Shown here one piece after another: positions 15,387 to 23,925 of a stretch of 64,000 nt of DNA. The DNA lies in assembly GCF_013114835.1 (NCBI RefSeq), contig NZ_JAAVLW010000013.1, forward strand, positions 1 through 64,000, read 5' to 3'. Each line of letters begins with the position of its first letter. Position 1 is the stretch's first letter. The notes under the pieces were generated by a model that had not been told where the DNA came from, ran no database searches, and was given only the letters and a program-made list of their open reading frames with translations. Position numbers and translations under genes: made by a program. This DNA comes from Bradyrhizobium archetypum. Lineage in GTDB: Bacteria > Pseudomonadota > Alphaproteobacteria > Rhizobiales > Xanthobacteraceae.

Positions 15387-17188
15387 TAAACCGGCAACGG
15401 CGGATGCGGGATCGCCGTCAGCAATTCCTTTGTATAGCCGTCCTGGGGATCGCCAAGCACGCGCTCCGACGAGCCGTGCTCGACGATTCGGCCCGCACGC
15501 ATCACGATGACACGATCGCATAGCAAACGCACCACATTCAGATCATGCGACACGAACAAATAGCTCATGCCCATCGACGCTTTCAGATCCTGCAGCAGGT
15601 TGAGCACGATGGCCTGCACGGATACGTCGAGCGCCGCCGTCGGCTCATCGAGGATCACGAGTTTTGGATGCAGCGCGATCGCGCGCGCGATGCCGACGCG
15701 GGCCTTCTGGCCGCCGGATAGTTGGTGCGGGAAACGATCGAGCAAATTGACCGGCAGACCGACCAGCCCGGCAAGTTCCTCGCATCGCGCGCGCAGCGCG
15801 TCGCGCCCCCTGATGTTGCCTAGCTGCATGATCGGATCCGCAATGGCGCGCGCGGCGGTGAAGCGCGGGTTGAGGCTGTCGGTCGGATCCTGGAACACCA
15901 TCTGGATGCTCTTGCGCTGCGGCAGCCGCGCAAAGGCCTGCGGCAGGATGGCGCCAATCTCCTCGCCGTCAAACGCGATGCGGCCGGAGCTCTGGTCCAG
16001 CAGTCGCATCACCATCATCGAGGTCGTCGATTTGCCGCAGCCGGATTCGCCGACCAGGCCGACGCTCTCGCCATGGCCAACCGTGAAGCTGATGCCGTCG
16101 ACGGCGCGGAACACTTCCGCCTCCACCGGCGGCTTGCGTGAGAACAGTTTTGACAGCAGCGCGCCCGCGCCCTGGCGCGGATATTCCTTGACCAGCTTTT
16201 CGACGAGGAGGAGCGGTTTCTGCTTCCTCTCCCCGCCTGCGGGGAGAGGGTCGGGGTGAGGGGCTGTTTCAGCGAGCGCAGTCTGCGGAGAGTCCCCCTC
16301 ACCCGCCGCACTGCGCGCGTCGGCCTCTCCCCGCAGGCGGGGAGAGGCTGAAGAAAGCGCAACCTCCTCCTCCGGAAGCAGATCCCGCAACGACACGCCA
16401 ATCCGCGGCGTCGCGCGCATCAGCTTCCGCGTATAGGGGTGCTCGGGCCTGGCAAAGATATCAGCGGACTTCGCTGTCTCCACCACGCGGCCCTTCTCCA
16501 TCACCACCACGCGATCGCAATAGGCGGCGGCGAGGCCGAGATCATGCGTGATCAGGATCGTCGACATGTGCCGGCGCTTGGTCAGCTCGACGATCAGATC
16601 CATCACCGCCTTCTGCGTGGTAACGTCGAGGCCGGTAGTCGGCTCGTCCGCGATCAGGAGCTGCGGATTGCAGGCCAACGCCAGCGCGATGACGACGCGC
16701 TGGCACATGCCGCCGGAGAGTTCGAACGGATAGGCGTGATAGCGCTCGCGGGGACGGGCGATCTTGACCTGCTCCAGCGCCTCGATCGCCTTTTCGCCGC
16801 GGTCGCTGGCGGCGCTCTGCACATGCTGGCGCAGCACGTCCTCGATCTGGTCGCCGACCTTTCGGATCGGGTTCAGTGCCGCGCGCGGGTTCTGGAAGAT
16901 CATCGAGATTTCGCGGCCGCGCAAATCGCGCATCTCGTTCTCGCTTGCCGCCTTGACGTCGATGCCGGAAAACATCACCGAACCCTCGGCGATCCGCCCC
17001 GCCCGGTCGAGGATCCGCATCACGGCATAGGAGGTCACCGACTTGCCGGAGCCGGACTCGCCGACGATGCCGAGCGTCTCGCCCTTGGCCACCGAGATAT
17101 TGACGTGCTGCACCGCCTTGACGATGCCGCGCCGGGTGGTGAATTCGATGGTGAGGTCGTGGACGTCGAGCAGAGGCTGCGCCGTCAT
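15386..17188 (-). CDS. Fused dipeptide-type ABC transporter ATPase (DppD-DppF fusion)
   Basis: A 600-residue protein with two complete ABC ATPase domains. Domain 1 (about 5-260) has Walker A GIVGESGSGKS, signature LSGGMCQRV and Walker B LLIADEP. Domain 2 (about 325-595) has Walker A GLVGESGCGKS, signature LSGGQKARV and Walker B LVILDEP. Each domain ends with the oligopeptide-type motif (HPYTRKLM, then DGYTKELL). The linker at about residues 280-322 is encoded by a palindromic repeat (16226-16347) and is rich in PLRGE/PDPLPAGGE-type sequence. It energises the DppB-DppC permease encoded upstream. The ATG at 17188 overlaps the stop of a 39-codon frame. Confidence 0.92.
   Translation of the reverse strand: MTAQPLLDVHDLTIEFTTRRGIVKAVQHVNISVAKGETLGIVGESGSGKSVTSYAVMRILDRAGRIAEGSVMFSGIDVKAASENEMRDLRGREISMIFQNPRAALNPIRKVGDQIEDVLRQHVQSAASDRGEKAIEALEQVKIARPRERYHAYPFELSGGMCQRVVIALALACNPQLLIADEPTTGLDVTTQKAVMDLIVELTKRRHMSTILITHDLGLAAAYCDRVVVMEKGRVVETAKSADIFARPEHPYTRKLMRATPRIGVSLRDLLPEEEVALSSASPRLRGEADARSAAGEGDSPQTALAETAPHPDPLPAGGERKQKPLLLVEKLVKEYPRQGAGALLSKLFSRKPPVEAEVFRAVDGISFTVGHGESVGLVGESGCGKSTTSMMVMRLLDQSSGRIAFDGEEIGAILPQAFARLPQRKSIQMVFQDPTDSLNPRFTAARAIADPIMQLGNIRGRDALRARCEELAGLVGLPVNLLDRFPHQLSGGQKARVGIARAIALHPKLVILDEPTAALDVSVQAIVLNLLQDLKASMGMSYLFVSHDLNVVRLLCDRVIVMRAGRIVEHGSSERVLGDPQDGYTKELLTAIPHPPLPV
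16226..16347. repeat. Palindromic repeat inserted in frame inside the ABC ATPase gene
   Basis: Two identical hairpins, CCTCTCCCCGC-CT-GCGGGGAGAGG (16226-16249) and CCTCTCCCCGC-AG-GCGGGGAGAGG (16324-16347), flank an inner inverted pair GGGTGAGGGG / CCCCTCACCC. The 122-base composite is translated without stops on the minus strand and forms the linker between the two ATPase domains. Similar elements normally occupy intergenic regions in Bradyrhizobium-type genomes. A short relative occurs at 2281-2308. Confidence 0.85.
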
Positions 17189-17304
17189 GGCGACCTCCGC
17201 CAAAATCTCGAAAACAACCCCATGCAAAGTAGAACGGTCAGCACTCCTGTCGCATTTCCTCCTCCGATGCGGGGGCTGAGACGAGCAAGGCTTGAATCAG
17301 CCAT
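17185..17304 (-). CDS. 39-codon frame bridging the permease and ATPase genes
   Basis: A 39-residue frame (MADSSLARLSPRIGGGNATG, then a hydrophobic stretch VLTVLLCMGLF and the basic end SRFWRRSP). Its ATG shares one base with the TGA of the permease gene (TGATG at 17306-17302), and its TGA overlaps the ATPase ATG as ATGA. It is therefore coupled on both sides. It could be a real small membrane protein, or merely a translated spacer that keeps ribosomes moving from dppC to the ATPase. No family is recognised, and there is no independent ribosome-binding site. Confidence 0.4.
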   Translation of the reverse strand: MADSSLARLSPRIGGGNATGVLTVLLCMGLFSRFWRRSP

Positions 17305-18203
17305 CACGTCCTCCGCTGCGGATCGACGATGTCGCGCAAGCCGTCGCCGAGCAGGTTGAAGCAGAACACCGCGATCATCAGCGCAAGACCCGGGAACAGC
17401 GCGATCCACCATTCGCCAGAAACCATGAAGGTGGCGCCTTCCGCGACCATGATGCCCCATTCCGCCGTCGGCGGCCGCACGCCGAGCCCGATGAAGGAAA
17501 GGCCGGCGGCGTTGAGGATCGCGTAGCCCATGGTCAGCGACATCTGCACAATCATGATCGGCATGATGTTGGGCAGGATATGCACCAGCAGAATGCGCGC
17601 TTCGCCATTGCCGGACAGCCGTGCCGCCTGCACGAAACCGGCGTTGCGGCGGACATTGGCTTCGGCGCGGGCGACACGCGCATAAAGCGGGAAGTTCACG
17701 ATCGCGGTTGCGATAATGATGTTCTGCACGGTATTGCCGAGCGCGGCGACGATGCCCATCGCCAGCACGAACAACGGGAAAGCCATGATGGTGTCGGCGA
17801 TGCGTCCGACGATGCGGTCGGTCCAGCCGCCGAAATAGCCGGCAGCGATGCCGGCAAGCCCGCCCATCAGGAACACCAGCGCCACGGAGGCGACCGCGAT
17901 GAAGGTGTCCAGCCTTGTGGCCACGATGACGCGGCTGAAGATATCGCGGCCCAATTGATCGGTGCCGAACCAGTGCGCCGCAGACGGCGGCTTCAGCGCC
18001 GCCGCGGTGTCGCTGGCGAGCGGATCGTAGGGTACGATGTAAGGGCCGAAGATCGCGGCGAACAGAATGATGATCAGAAGGCCGAAGGCAAAGGCCGTGA
18101 CGCGGTTCTCGCCGAGCACGTATCTGACGTGCTCGAATGTCGCTGATAGCCCTGAGGCACGCCCGGGCGCAGCGGGTTCAACGGCAGGCGCAACGCTACT
18201 CAT
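17304..18203 (-). CDS. Dipeptide-type ABC transporter permease (DppC family)
   Basis: A 299-residue inner-membrane permease with about six membrane segments. The first is FAFGLLIIILFAAIFGPYIV after a cytoplasmic N-terminus. The family motif GTDQLGRDIFSRVIVATR follows the first loop, and the EAA-type coupling motif is QAARLSGNGEARILLVHILPN. The C-terminal LSFIGLGVRPPTAEWGIM is characteristic of DppC/OppC. It lies 9 bases downstream of the partner permease and is coupled to the downstream frame. With the fused ATPase and the binding protein it makes a complete importer. Confidence 0.92.
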   Translation of the reverse strand: MSSVAPAVEPAAPGRASGLSATFEHVRYVLGENRVTAFAFGLLIIILFAAIFGPYIVPYDPLASDTAAALKPPSAAHWFGTDQLGRDIFSRVIVATRLDTFIAVASVALVFLMGGLAGIAAGYFGGWTDRIVGRIADTIMAFPLFVLAMGIVAALGNTVQNIIIATAIVNFPLYARVARAEANVRRNAGFVQAARLSGNGEARILLVHILPNIMPIMIVQMSLTMGYAILNAAGLSFIGLGVRPPTAEWGIMVAEGATFMVSGEWWIALFPGLALMIAVFCFNLLGDGLRDIVDPQRRT

Positions 18204-18212
18204 GTTCCAACC

Positions 18213-19226
18213 TCACCCTTCAAGCCGCACGCGCGGATCGATCACGCCGTAGAGAATGTCGATGAACAGATTGAGCAGCACGTACATGACCGCCATGGTC
18301 AGCACGAAACCCTGCACCGGCGCGAAGTCCGACGAGATCAGCGCTTCCACCGCGTAAGATCCTATCCCGGGCCAGGCGAAGACTTTTTCGACCAGCACGT
18401 TGGCGCCCAGGAGAAACGAGAACACCATGCTGAGCGTGGTGATGACCGGCAGCATCGCATTGCGGAATGCATAGGTGACGATCACCGTCGACGGCGAAAG
18501 CCCGCTGGCGCGCGCGGTGCGCACGAAGTCGGACGCCAGCACCGCGAGCATCGAGGCCCGCGTCATGCGCGCGATCGGCGCCAGCGAGAAGATCGCGAGC
18601 GTCGCCGCCGGCAGGATCAACTGGCTCAATGCGGAACGAAACGTCTCGAAATCACGCGCGATCAGCGCATCGATCAAATAGAGGCCGCTCACGTGCGCTG
18701 GCGCGCTGTAGAACACGTCGAGCCGGCCGAGCGGCGCCGGCGACCAGCCGAGCCTGAAATAGAAAACATAGACCAGCACCAGGCCAGTGAAGAACACCGG
18801 CAACGACACGCCGGCCGTCGTGGTGACCCGGCAGAGATGGTCGATCCAGGAGCCCGGCCGCGTCGCCGCCAGCACGCCGAGCGGGATTGCGATTGTGATC
18901 GAGACGATCAGGCCGAGCAGCGTCAGCTCGGCAGATGCCGGCAGGCGGTTGCGGATTTCGGTCGCGACCGGCTGGCCCGTCGTCAACGACGTGCCGAAAT
19001 CGCCATGCGCGAGATCATTGGTGTAGCGGAAGAACTGCTCGATCAGCGGCTTGTCGAAGCCGAGTTTCTTGCGGATCTGCTCGATCGCCTCTTTGCTCGC
19101 CGCAGGCCCCGCAAAATAGGCGGCGGGATCGCCGGGCAGCGCGCGGGTCAGAAGGAAGGTGACGATCACAACCCCGATCAGCGAGGGAATCGCAAACATC
19201 AGCCGCTTGCCGATCATGGTCAGCAT
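18213..19226 (-). CDS. Dipeptide-type ABC transporter permease (DppB family)
   Basis: A 337-residue permease. The N-terminal segment RLMFAIPSLIGVVIVTFLLTRALPGDPA is the DppB/OppB hallmark. It is followed by the periplasmic stretch LGFDKPLIEQFFRYTNDLAHGDFGTSL and the coupling region RTARASGLSPSTVIVTYAFRNAMLP. The end is VFAWPGIGSYAVEALISSDFAPVQGFVL. The ATG at 19226 (MLTMIGKRL) is chosen; 19217 and 19256 are in-frame alternatives. It is transcribed after the binding-protein gene across a repeat-filled 119-base gap. Its substrate is inferred from the adjacent amidase operon to be a urea-derived or amide compound. Confidence 0.9.
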   Translation of the reverse strand: MLTMIGKRLMFAIPSLIGVVIVTFLLTRALPGDPAAYFAGPAASKEAIEQIRKKLGFDKPLIEQFFRYTNDLAHGDFGTSLTTGQPVATEIRNRLPASAELTLLGLIVSITIAIPLGVLAATRPGSWIDHLCRVTTTAGVSLPVFFTGLVLVYVFYFRLGWSPAPLGRLDVFYSAPAHVSGLYLIDALIARDFETFRSALSQLILPAATLAIFSLAPIARMTRASMLAVLASDFVRTARASGLSPSTVIVTYAFRNAMLPVITTLSMVFSFLLGANVLVEKVFAWPGIGSYAVEALISSDFAPVQGFVLTMAVMYVLLNLFIDILYGVIDPRVRLEG

Positions 19227-19254
19227 GGGCAGCGCTCTACGCTTCGCTTGGCGC

Positions 19255-19342
19255 ACGCGAATAGCGAATAGCGAATGGCGAATAATCGGAAACTATCGTC
19301 CTTTCCCATTCACTACTCCCTATTCGCTACTCGCCATTCGCC
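19255..19342. repeat. GCGAATAG tandem motif with inverted partner
   Basis: Three near-identical 8-base units (GCGAATAGCGAATAGCGAATGG) are mirrored about 50 bases later by CTATTCGCTACTCGCCATTCG. This forms a long imperfect hairpin between the binding-protein gene and the permease gene of the same operon. It could uncouple expression of the abundant binding protein from the membrane components by stabilising the upstream mRNA. Confidence 0.7.
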
Positions 19343-19345
19343 AAC

Positions 19346-20968
19346 TCACGCCTTCACCAGCGCGCGGTAATCGAGCCTGCGGTGGAACCAGTACTGATAG
19401 CCCGACACGTTCTTCTGCATCGCGACGTTGACGTAGGGCTGATAGAGCGGGATGCGCGGTATGTCCTTGAAGGCGAGGTCGACGAAGCCCTTTACGTCGG
19501 CGTCGTACTTGGCTGTATTGCCGACCGCGGCAGCGTCGACAGCGCCGGCGATGAACTCGTCCATCGCCTTCGACTGGTAACTCATGGTGTTGAAGATCGA
19601 GTTCTTGCCGTCGTAGCACCAGATGAAGAAATACTCGGGATAGTCCAGCCAGCCGGAGAACACATTGGTGTAGAGCGGCAGCACCTTCTTGTTCAGCTCG
19701 GTGCGCCAGTTGGCGCCGGGGATCTTGTTGATGGTGGTCTTGATGCCGATCTGCGCGAGAGACTCCTGCACCAGCACGCAGAGCGGTTCGTTGACGCCGG
19801 CAAAGCCGAGGTCGAACGACAGCGTGGTCTCGAAACCGTTGGGATAGCCGGCCTCCGCCAGCAATGCCTTGGCGCGGGCGATGTCGGTGAAATATTTGGT
19901 CGGCTGCGGCCACGCCACCTCGGTCGCCTTGTCGGCAGCGGCGCCGAACATCGGCTTGGCCAGACCGAACAGCACCGCATCCATGATCTTCTGATAGGGG
20001 ATCGCGCAGGCGACGGCCTCGCGGACCTTGACGTTGTCGAACGGCGCGATCTTGACGTTCATGCCGATATACTGGACGCCGTTGGAATACGGCACCGAGA
20101 CGATGTTGAGCTTGACGTTGTCCTTCAGCTCGACGAAATCCTTGTTCGGCAGATCGTAGGAGATGTCGGCATCGCCGCGCTCCAGCAGTGCGCGCCGGTT
20201 GCCGGCCTGCGGCACCATGCGCCAGACCACGCGCTTGACTTTCGGCAAGGGACCGCCGACCCAGGCGTCGTTGCGCTCCATGACGACTTCGGTGCCGGCC
20301 GTCCACTTCACCACCTTGTAGGCGCCGGAGCCCGCGGTCTGCTGCTTGGTGTATTCGAGGCCCCAGGGGTCCTTCTCGGTGGCGTTCTTCTTCACCAGCT
20401 CGGAATTGACTACGCAGGGCACGATGACCGCGAGATCGGGGATGGTGAGGCGATCCTTCTTGGCGAAATCGATCCGCACCGTGTTGTCGTCGACAACGAC
20501 GAACTGCTCGGTCTTGGTTAGGGAGCCCGCGCCCATCTGGAAGGTCGGGAAACCGCCGACGCTGACGGCACGATCGAGCGACCACTTGACGTCCTTGGCG
20601 GTAACAGGCGCGCCGTCGTGGAATTTGGCATTCTTCTTCAGCTTGAAGGTGACCGACATGTCGCCGACATTCATGTCCTCGGCTAGTTCGGGCTTGAATT
20701 TGTCGCGGTCGTAATAGGGCACGCCGCCGGGGCCGCTCTTCATCTCGTGGCTGATCAGGCGATCGTAGCAATTCCACGACACCTCGTAGCCGGGCACGTT
20801 GGTGCCGACGCCGTGAATGTCGAGATTGTTGGGGCCGCTTTCGGAGACGATCAACAGCGTCTCCGACCGCGCGTCCGCCTTGGCGGCGGACCAGATCGCC
20901 GGTGCCGGCGTCAGTGCGCCGGCGGCCGCCAGCCCCGACACGGATTTGAGGAAGTCGCGACGTTTCAT
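19346..20968 (-). CDS. Dipeptide-type ABC substrate-binding protein (SBP_bac_5), Tat-exported
   Basis: A 540-residue extracytoplasmic binding protein. The N-terminus MKRRDFLKSVSGLAAAGALTPAPAIWSAAKA is a Tat signal with twin arginines in RRDFLK. The mature protein has the SBP_bac_5 pattern: VTFKLKKNAKFHDGAPVTAKDVKWSLDRA, then GSGAYKVVKWTAGTEVVMERN. It heads the permease-ATPase operon. The ATG at 20968 is fixed by the signal peptide; longer in-frame extensions have no export signal. The ligand cannot be read from sequence, but the flanking atz-type operon suggests a ureide, biuret-like or peptide-like amide. Confidence 0.9.
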   Translation of the reverse strand: MKRRDFLKSVSGLAAAGALTPAPAIWSAAKADARSETLLIVSESGPNNLDIHGVGTNVPGYEVSWNCYDRLISHEMKSGPGGVPYYDRDKFKPELAEDMNVGDMSVTFKLKKNAKFHDGAPVTAKDVKWSLDRAVSVGGFPTFQMGAGSLTKTEQFVVVDDNTVRIDFAKKDRLTIPDLAVIVPCVVNSELVKKNATEKDPWGLEYTKQQTAGSGAYKVVKWTAGTEVVMERNDAWVGGPLPKVKRVVWRMVPQAGNRRALLERGDADISYDLPNKDFVELKDNVKLNIVSVPYSNGVQYIGMNVKIAPFDNVKVREAVACAIPYQKIMDAVLFGLAKPMFGAAADKATEVAWPQPTKYFTDIARAKALLAEAGYPNGFETTLSFDLGFAGVNEPLCVLVQESLAQIGIKTTINKIPGANWRTELNKKVLPLYTNVFSGWLDYPEYFFIWCYDGKNSIFNTMSYQSKAMDEFIAGAVDAAAVGNTAKYDADVKGFVDLAFKDIPRIPLYQPYVNVAMQKNVSGYQYWFHRRLDYRALVKA

Positions 20969-21195
20969 GGGATGATGCTCCAACGCCTGGGGAAACGGCC
21001 TTGGAACTGGAATCGCAAGGTTTGTGCCAACCCTTAAGAAAGGGTTGCTGCCGCCCGAACCGCCTGATTCTGCAGACAAATATCTCGAACCTCTCCCGTG
21101 CCGCGAGGTGCGACATCCTGGCGGATTGCATACAAAGCGGCAGATTTGCCCATTTTACATGCAGATACTTGAGCGCTCCGTTGCTGGGCGGTTCC

Positions 21196-22149
21196 TCAGA
21201 TCGGCCAGAGCAGATCCTGCAATTCATGGAGGTCGGCGGCCTTCTGTTGCCAACCCTCGACACCAATTTGCCTGGTCGGGTCGCCGAAGCGATGCAGCAG
21301 CATCAGCGCCATCAGCCGCCGCTTCAGGTCGGGCGTGATATCCGCGGCGGAGTAGCCAAAGCCCTCGAACAGGCTCCGCACCCGGCGCGGCATGCCGGCG
21401 GCCATCAAGGCGCTCGGACCCAACAGGTCGTATTCGCCCCTGCCCGTCATCACGTCGCCGAAGTCGATCAATCCCGCGAGCCGCCAACCCGAGCCGCCCC
21501 GGCGCAGCAAGAAATTTTCGGGGATGTACTCGCCGGTCAGGATCACCGGCGGCCCATCCAGCGCAACCAGGGTGGCCGCATCGCGCAGGAGTTCGTCCAG
21601 CCCATCGAGAAATTTCTGCGGCAATCCGAGACGCGTATGCCGGGCACGACACCCCTCGATCTGTCCACGCATGAAGACGTCCCAGCCCGGCTCGACGTCT
21701 GCGAGCGGTCCGACGGGTGCGCGCTGCACTTCCGCGATGGTCTCGCCGATTTCGACGAGCACGCGCTCCTTGTCCCGTTCCGGCAAGGACGGCCAGGCAT
21801 CCGCGCCCAACGTACCCGACAGCCGCGTGATGACGAGATATGGCCATCCGTCGCGCTCGCCTTCGACGACGATTTCGGGGATCGCGAGACGAAGCCGGCC
21901 ATGAAGCTGCGCGAGCGTGCTGCGTTCCGAGGCGAATTGGCCGCGAAGAAACGGCGGGAAGATTTTTAGGATCAGTTCTTCGTCGAGAGCGAGGACGAGA
22001 TTGGTGCCGGTAGAGAACACGTGCGGCGCTGTGCACGCCAGGCCATGGCCACGAGCGATGTCGCGCGCGATCGGCAGCCATTGTGAGGGGGCCGCACGAA
22101 AGGGGCGGAAGGCCTCGTAGTCGGCGAAGGCGGGAAGTGATGCGGTCAT
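21196..22149 (-). CDS. Aminoglycoside-phosphotransferase-fold protein with TGE catalytic loop
   Basis: A 317-residue kinase-like protein. The N-lobe contains the nucleotide-binding stretch FSTGTNLVLALDEELILKIF. The catalytic loop reads ILTGEYIPENFLL, where the usual His-Gly-Asp of APH enzymes is Thr-Gly-Glu with the Asn retained. The metal-binding motif GLIDFGDVMTG is intact. Its substrate is unknown; proteins annotated as phosphotransferases of this TGEY type are common in Bradyrhizobium. Resistance should not be assumed. The ATG at 22149 is chosen over 22185 because the earlier residues come from repeat sequence. Confidence 0.75.
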   Translation of the reverse strand: MTASLPAFADYEAFRPFRAAPSQWLPIARDIARGHGLACTAPHVFSTGTNLVLALDEELILKIFPPFLRGQFASERSTLAQLHGRLRLAIPEIVVEGERDGWPYLVITRLSGTLGADAWPSLPERDKERVLVEIGETIAEVQRAPVGPLADVEPGWDVFMRGQIEGCRARHTRLGLPQKFLDGLDELLRDAATLVALDGPPVILTGEYIPENFLLRRGGSGWRLAGLIDFGDVMTGRGEYDLLGPSALMAAGMPRRVRSLFEGFGYSAADITPDLKRRLMALMLLHRFGDPTRQIGVEGWQQKAADLHELQDLLWPI

Positions 22150-22200
22150 GCGGACGCCAACTTTGTTTGCCGTCATTGCGAGCAAAGCGAAATGGAAACG

Positions 22201-22285
22201 CCGTCATTCCGGGGCGATGCAAAGCATCGAACCCGGAATCTCGAGATTCCGGGTCTGGTGCTAACGCACCATCCCGGAATGACGG
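22201..22285. repeat. Dispersed palindromic repeat, family A (copy 1)
   Basis: Perfect 13-base ends CCGTCATTCCGGG (22201-22213) and CCCGGAATGACGG (22273-22285) enclose an inner palindrome around TCTCGAGA. Longer copies lie at 37054-37154 and 39704-39809. Fragments of family B (TTGCGAGC-type) flank it at about 22172-22190 and 22300-22350, so the gap between the two minus-strand genes is almost wholly repeat-derived. Confidence 0.85.
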
Positions 22286-22354
22286 CGCTTCCGTTGTCAC
22301 TTCGCTCCCAGCAATGACGACAGTTCGCTGCCGCTCGCAATGACGGCGGTGAGG

Positions 22355-23677
22355 TTATCTATCCGGGTTGGCCCGCTCGAACTGGCGCAGCAGGCGGTTG
22401 CCGCGATCGACGGCGAGGTCGAGGGCTGCCTGCGCGGTCTGCTTGCCGCGGAAAACCTGCTCGAGTTCTTCATCGATCACGCTGCGGATCAGAACAAAAG
22501 AGCCAAGCCGGATTCCCTTCGAGTTCTCGGTCGGCGGCTTCAACGTTATCTGCTCGATTCCGATCGCCGCACCCGGGTTGCGGTCGTAGAAGCCCTGCGC
22601 GCGGGTGAGGTCGAAGGCAGCGCGGGTGATCGGCAGATAGCCGGTGTGCTGATGCCAGGCCGCCTGAATTTCCGGCTTCGAAAGATAGGCGAAGAAGCGC
22701 GCGACGCCGGTGTATTCGGCACTCGGGCGGTCGCGCAGCACCCATAGGGTGGCGCCGCCGATGATCGAGTTTTGCGGAGCGCCGGCGATTTCGGGCCGGT
22801 ATGGCATCAATCCGTAACCGACCTCGAATTTGGAATTGGCCTTGATGTCGGCGCGCGTTCCGGACGAGCCGATGAAGATGGCGCATTCGCCCTTCTGAAA
22901 GCGCGGCTCGGCCGATTGCCCGCGGCCGCTGTAATCGAAAATTTTGGTCGCCTGCCATTCCGCGAGTTGCGCGATGTGCTGCACCACCTGCGGATTGTTG
23001 AAGGTCAGCTCGGCGTCGAGCCCACCAAAGCCATTGGCGCGGCTTGCCAGCGGCAGATTGTGGAATGCGGAAAAATTCTCGATGAGGATCCAGGAGGGCC
23101 AGGATGTGGTGAGCCCGCACGGCGAGCCGGCCGCGCGCAGGCGCTTCGCCGCCGCGCCGACCTCGGCCCAGGTCTTCGGCGCCGCTTCGGGATCGAGGCC
23201 CGCGGCGCGGAACAGATCCTTGTTGTAGTAGAGGATCGGCGTCGAGACGTTGAAGGGGAACGAGAGCATGTTGCCGTCGACGTCTGAATAGTAGCCGGTC
23301 ACAGCCGGCAGATACGCCTCCGGCAAGAACGCTTCCGACTGGTCGCGCATCAATTCATAGACCGGATAGATCGCGCCCTTTGCCGCCATCATGGTCGCGG
23401 TCGCGACCTCGTTGACCTGAACGATCGCGGGCTGGCTTCGTGAACGAAACGCGAAGATCGCCGCCGTCACCGTCTCGGTGTAGTTGCCCTTGTAGGTCGG
23501 CACGATCCGGTAGTCGGATTGCGACGCATTGAAATCGGCCGCCAGCTTTTCGAGCTGCTTGCCGAGCTCTCCCGACATTGCATGCCACCAATTGATCTCG
23601 GTGGCGGCCTGCGCCGGAGACGCCAGCGCCGTGGCCATGAGCGCTGCGAATTGCAAGAATCTCAAGGCCCATTTCAC
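22355..23677 (-). CDS. UgpB-like extracellular solute-binding protein, stand-alone
   Basis: A 440-residue family 1 binding protein with the signal peptide MKWALRFLQFAALMATALASPAQA. The mature start ATEINWWHAMSGELGKQLEKLAADFNASQ and the middle FPFNVSTPILYYNKDLFRAAGLDP are typical of UgpB (glycerol-3-phosphate binding). No permease or ATPase gene accompanies it. It is divergent from a four-gene signalling operon, 248 bases away. It may therefore act as the periplasmic ligand sensor for the kinase and not in transport; this is inference from context. Confidence 0.85.
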   Translation of the reverse strand: MKWALRFLQFAALMATALASPAQAATEINWWHAMSGELGKQLEKLAADFNASQSDYRIVPTYKGNYTETVTAAIFAFRSRSQPAIVQVNEVATATMMAAKGAIYPVYELMRDQSEAFLPEAYLPAVTGYYSDVDGNMLSFPFNVSTPILYYNKDLFRAAGLDPEAAPKTWAEVGAAAKRLRAAGSPCGLTTSWPSWILIENFSAFHNLPLASRANGFGGLDAELTFNNPQVVQHIAQLAEWQATKIFDYSGRGQSAEPRFQKGECAIFIGSSGTRADIKANSKFEVGYGLMPYRPEIAGAPQNSIIGGATLWVLRDRPSAEYTGVARFFAYLSKPEIQAAWHQHTGYLPITRAAFDLTRAQGFYDRNPGAAIGIEQITLKPPTENSKGIRLGSFVLIRSVIDEELEQVFRGKQTAQAALDLAVDRGNRLLRQFERANPDR

Positions 23678-23925
23678 CGGTGATTATCCTGCTCTACTGC
23701 GCCGGCGATCTATCTGCCCGCTGCGCCCTCATAAATCCCCGCGGCCGTGGTTGCAATCCGCCCGCCGTCGCCGCAATGCACAATCAAAGATTGCTGCGGG
23801 ATTGCCGGGATTACCTCCGGCAGGCCGGCTGCCGGCCAAGCCGGCCAATAGCCAAGCATCGGTAAATTCTGCTAAAAATGCGTTGAACCTTTTCTCCCCG
23901 ACGCAGACTCCATCTCTAAGGGGAT

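Noticed and set aside
19320..21266. A 648-codon minus-strand frame over the dipeptide-type binding protein
   Set aside because: It is a different frame over the real gene (19346-20968), arginine-rich with no domain pattern. The Tat signal and SBP_bac_5 motifs are in the other frame.
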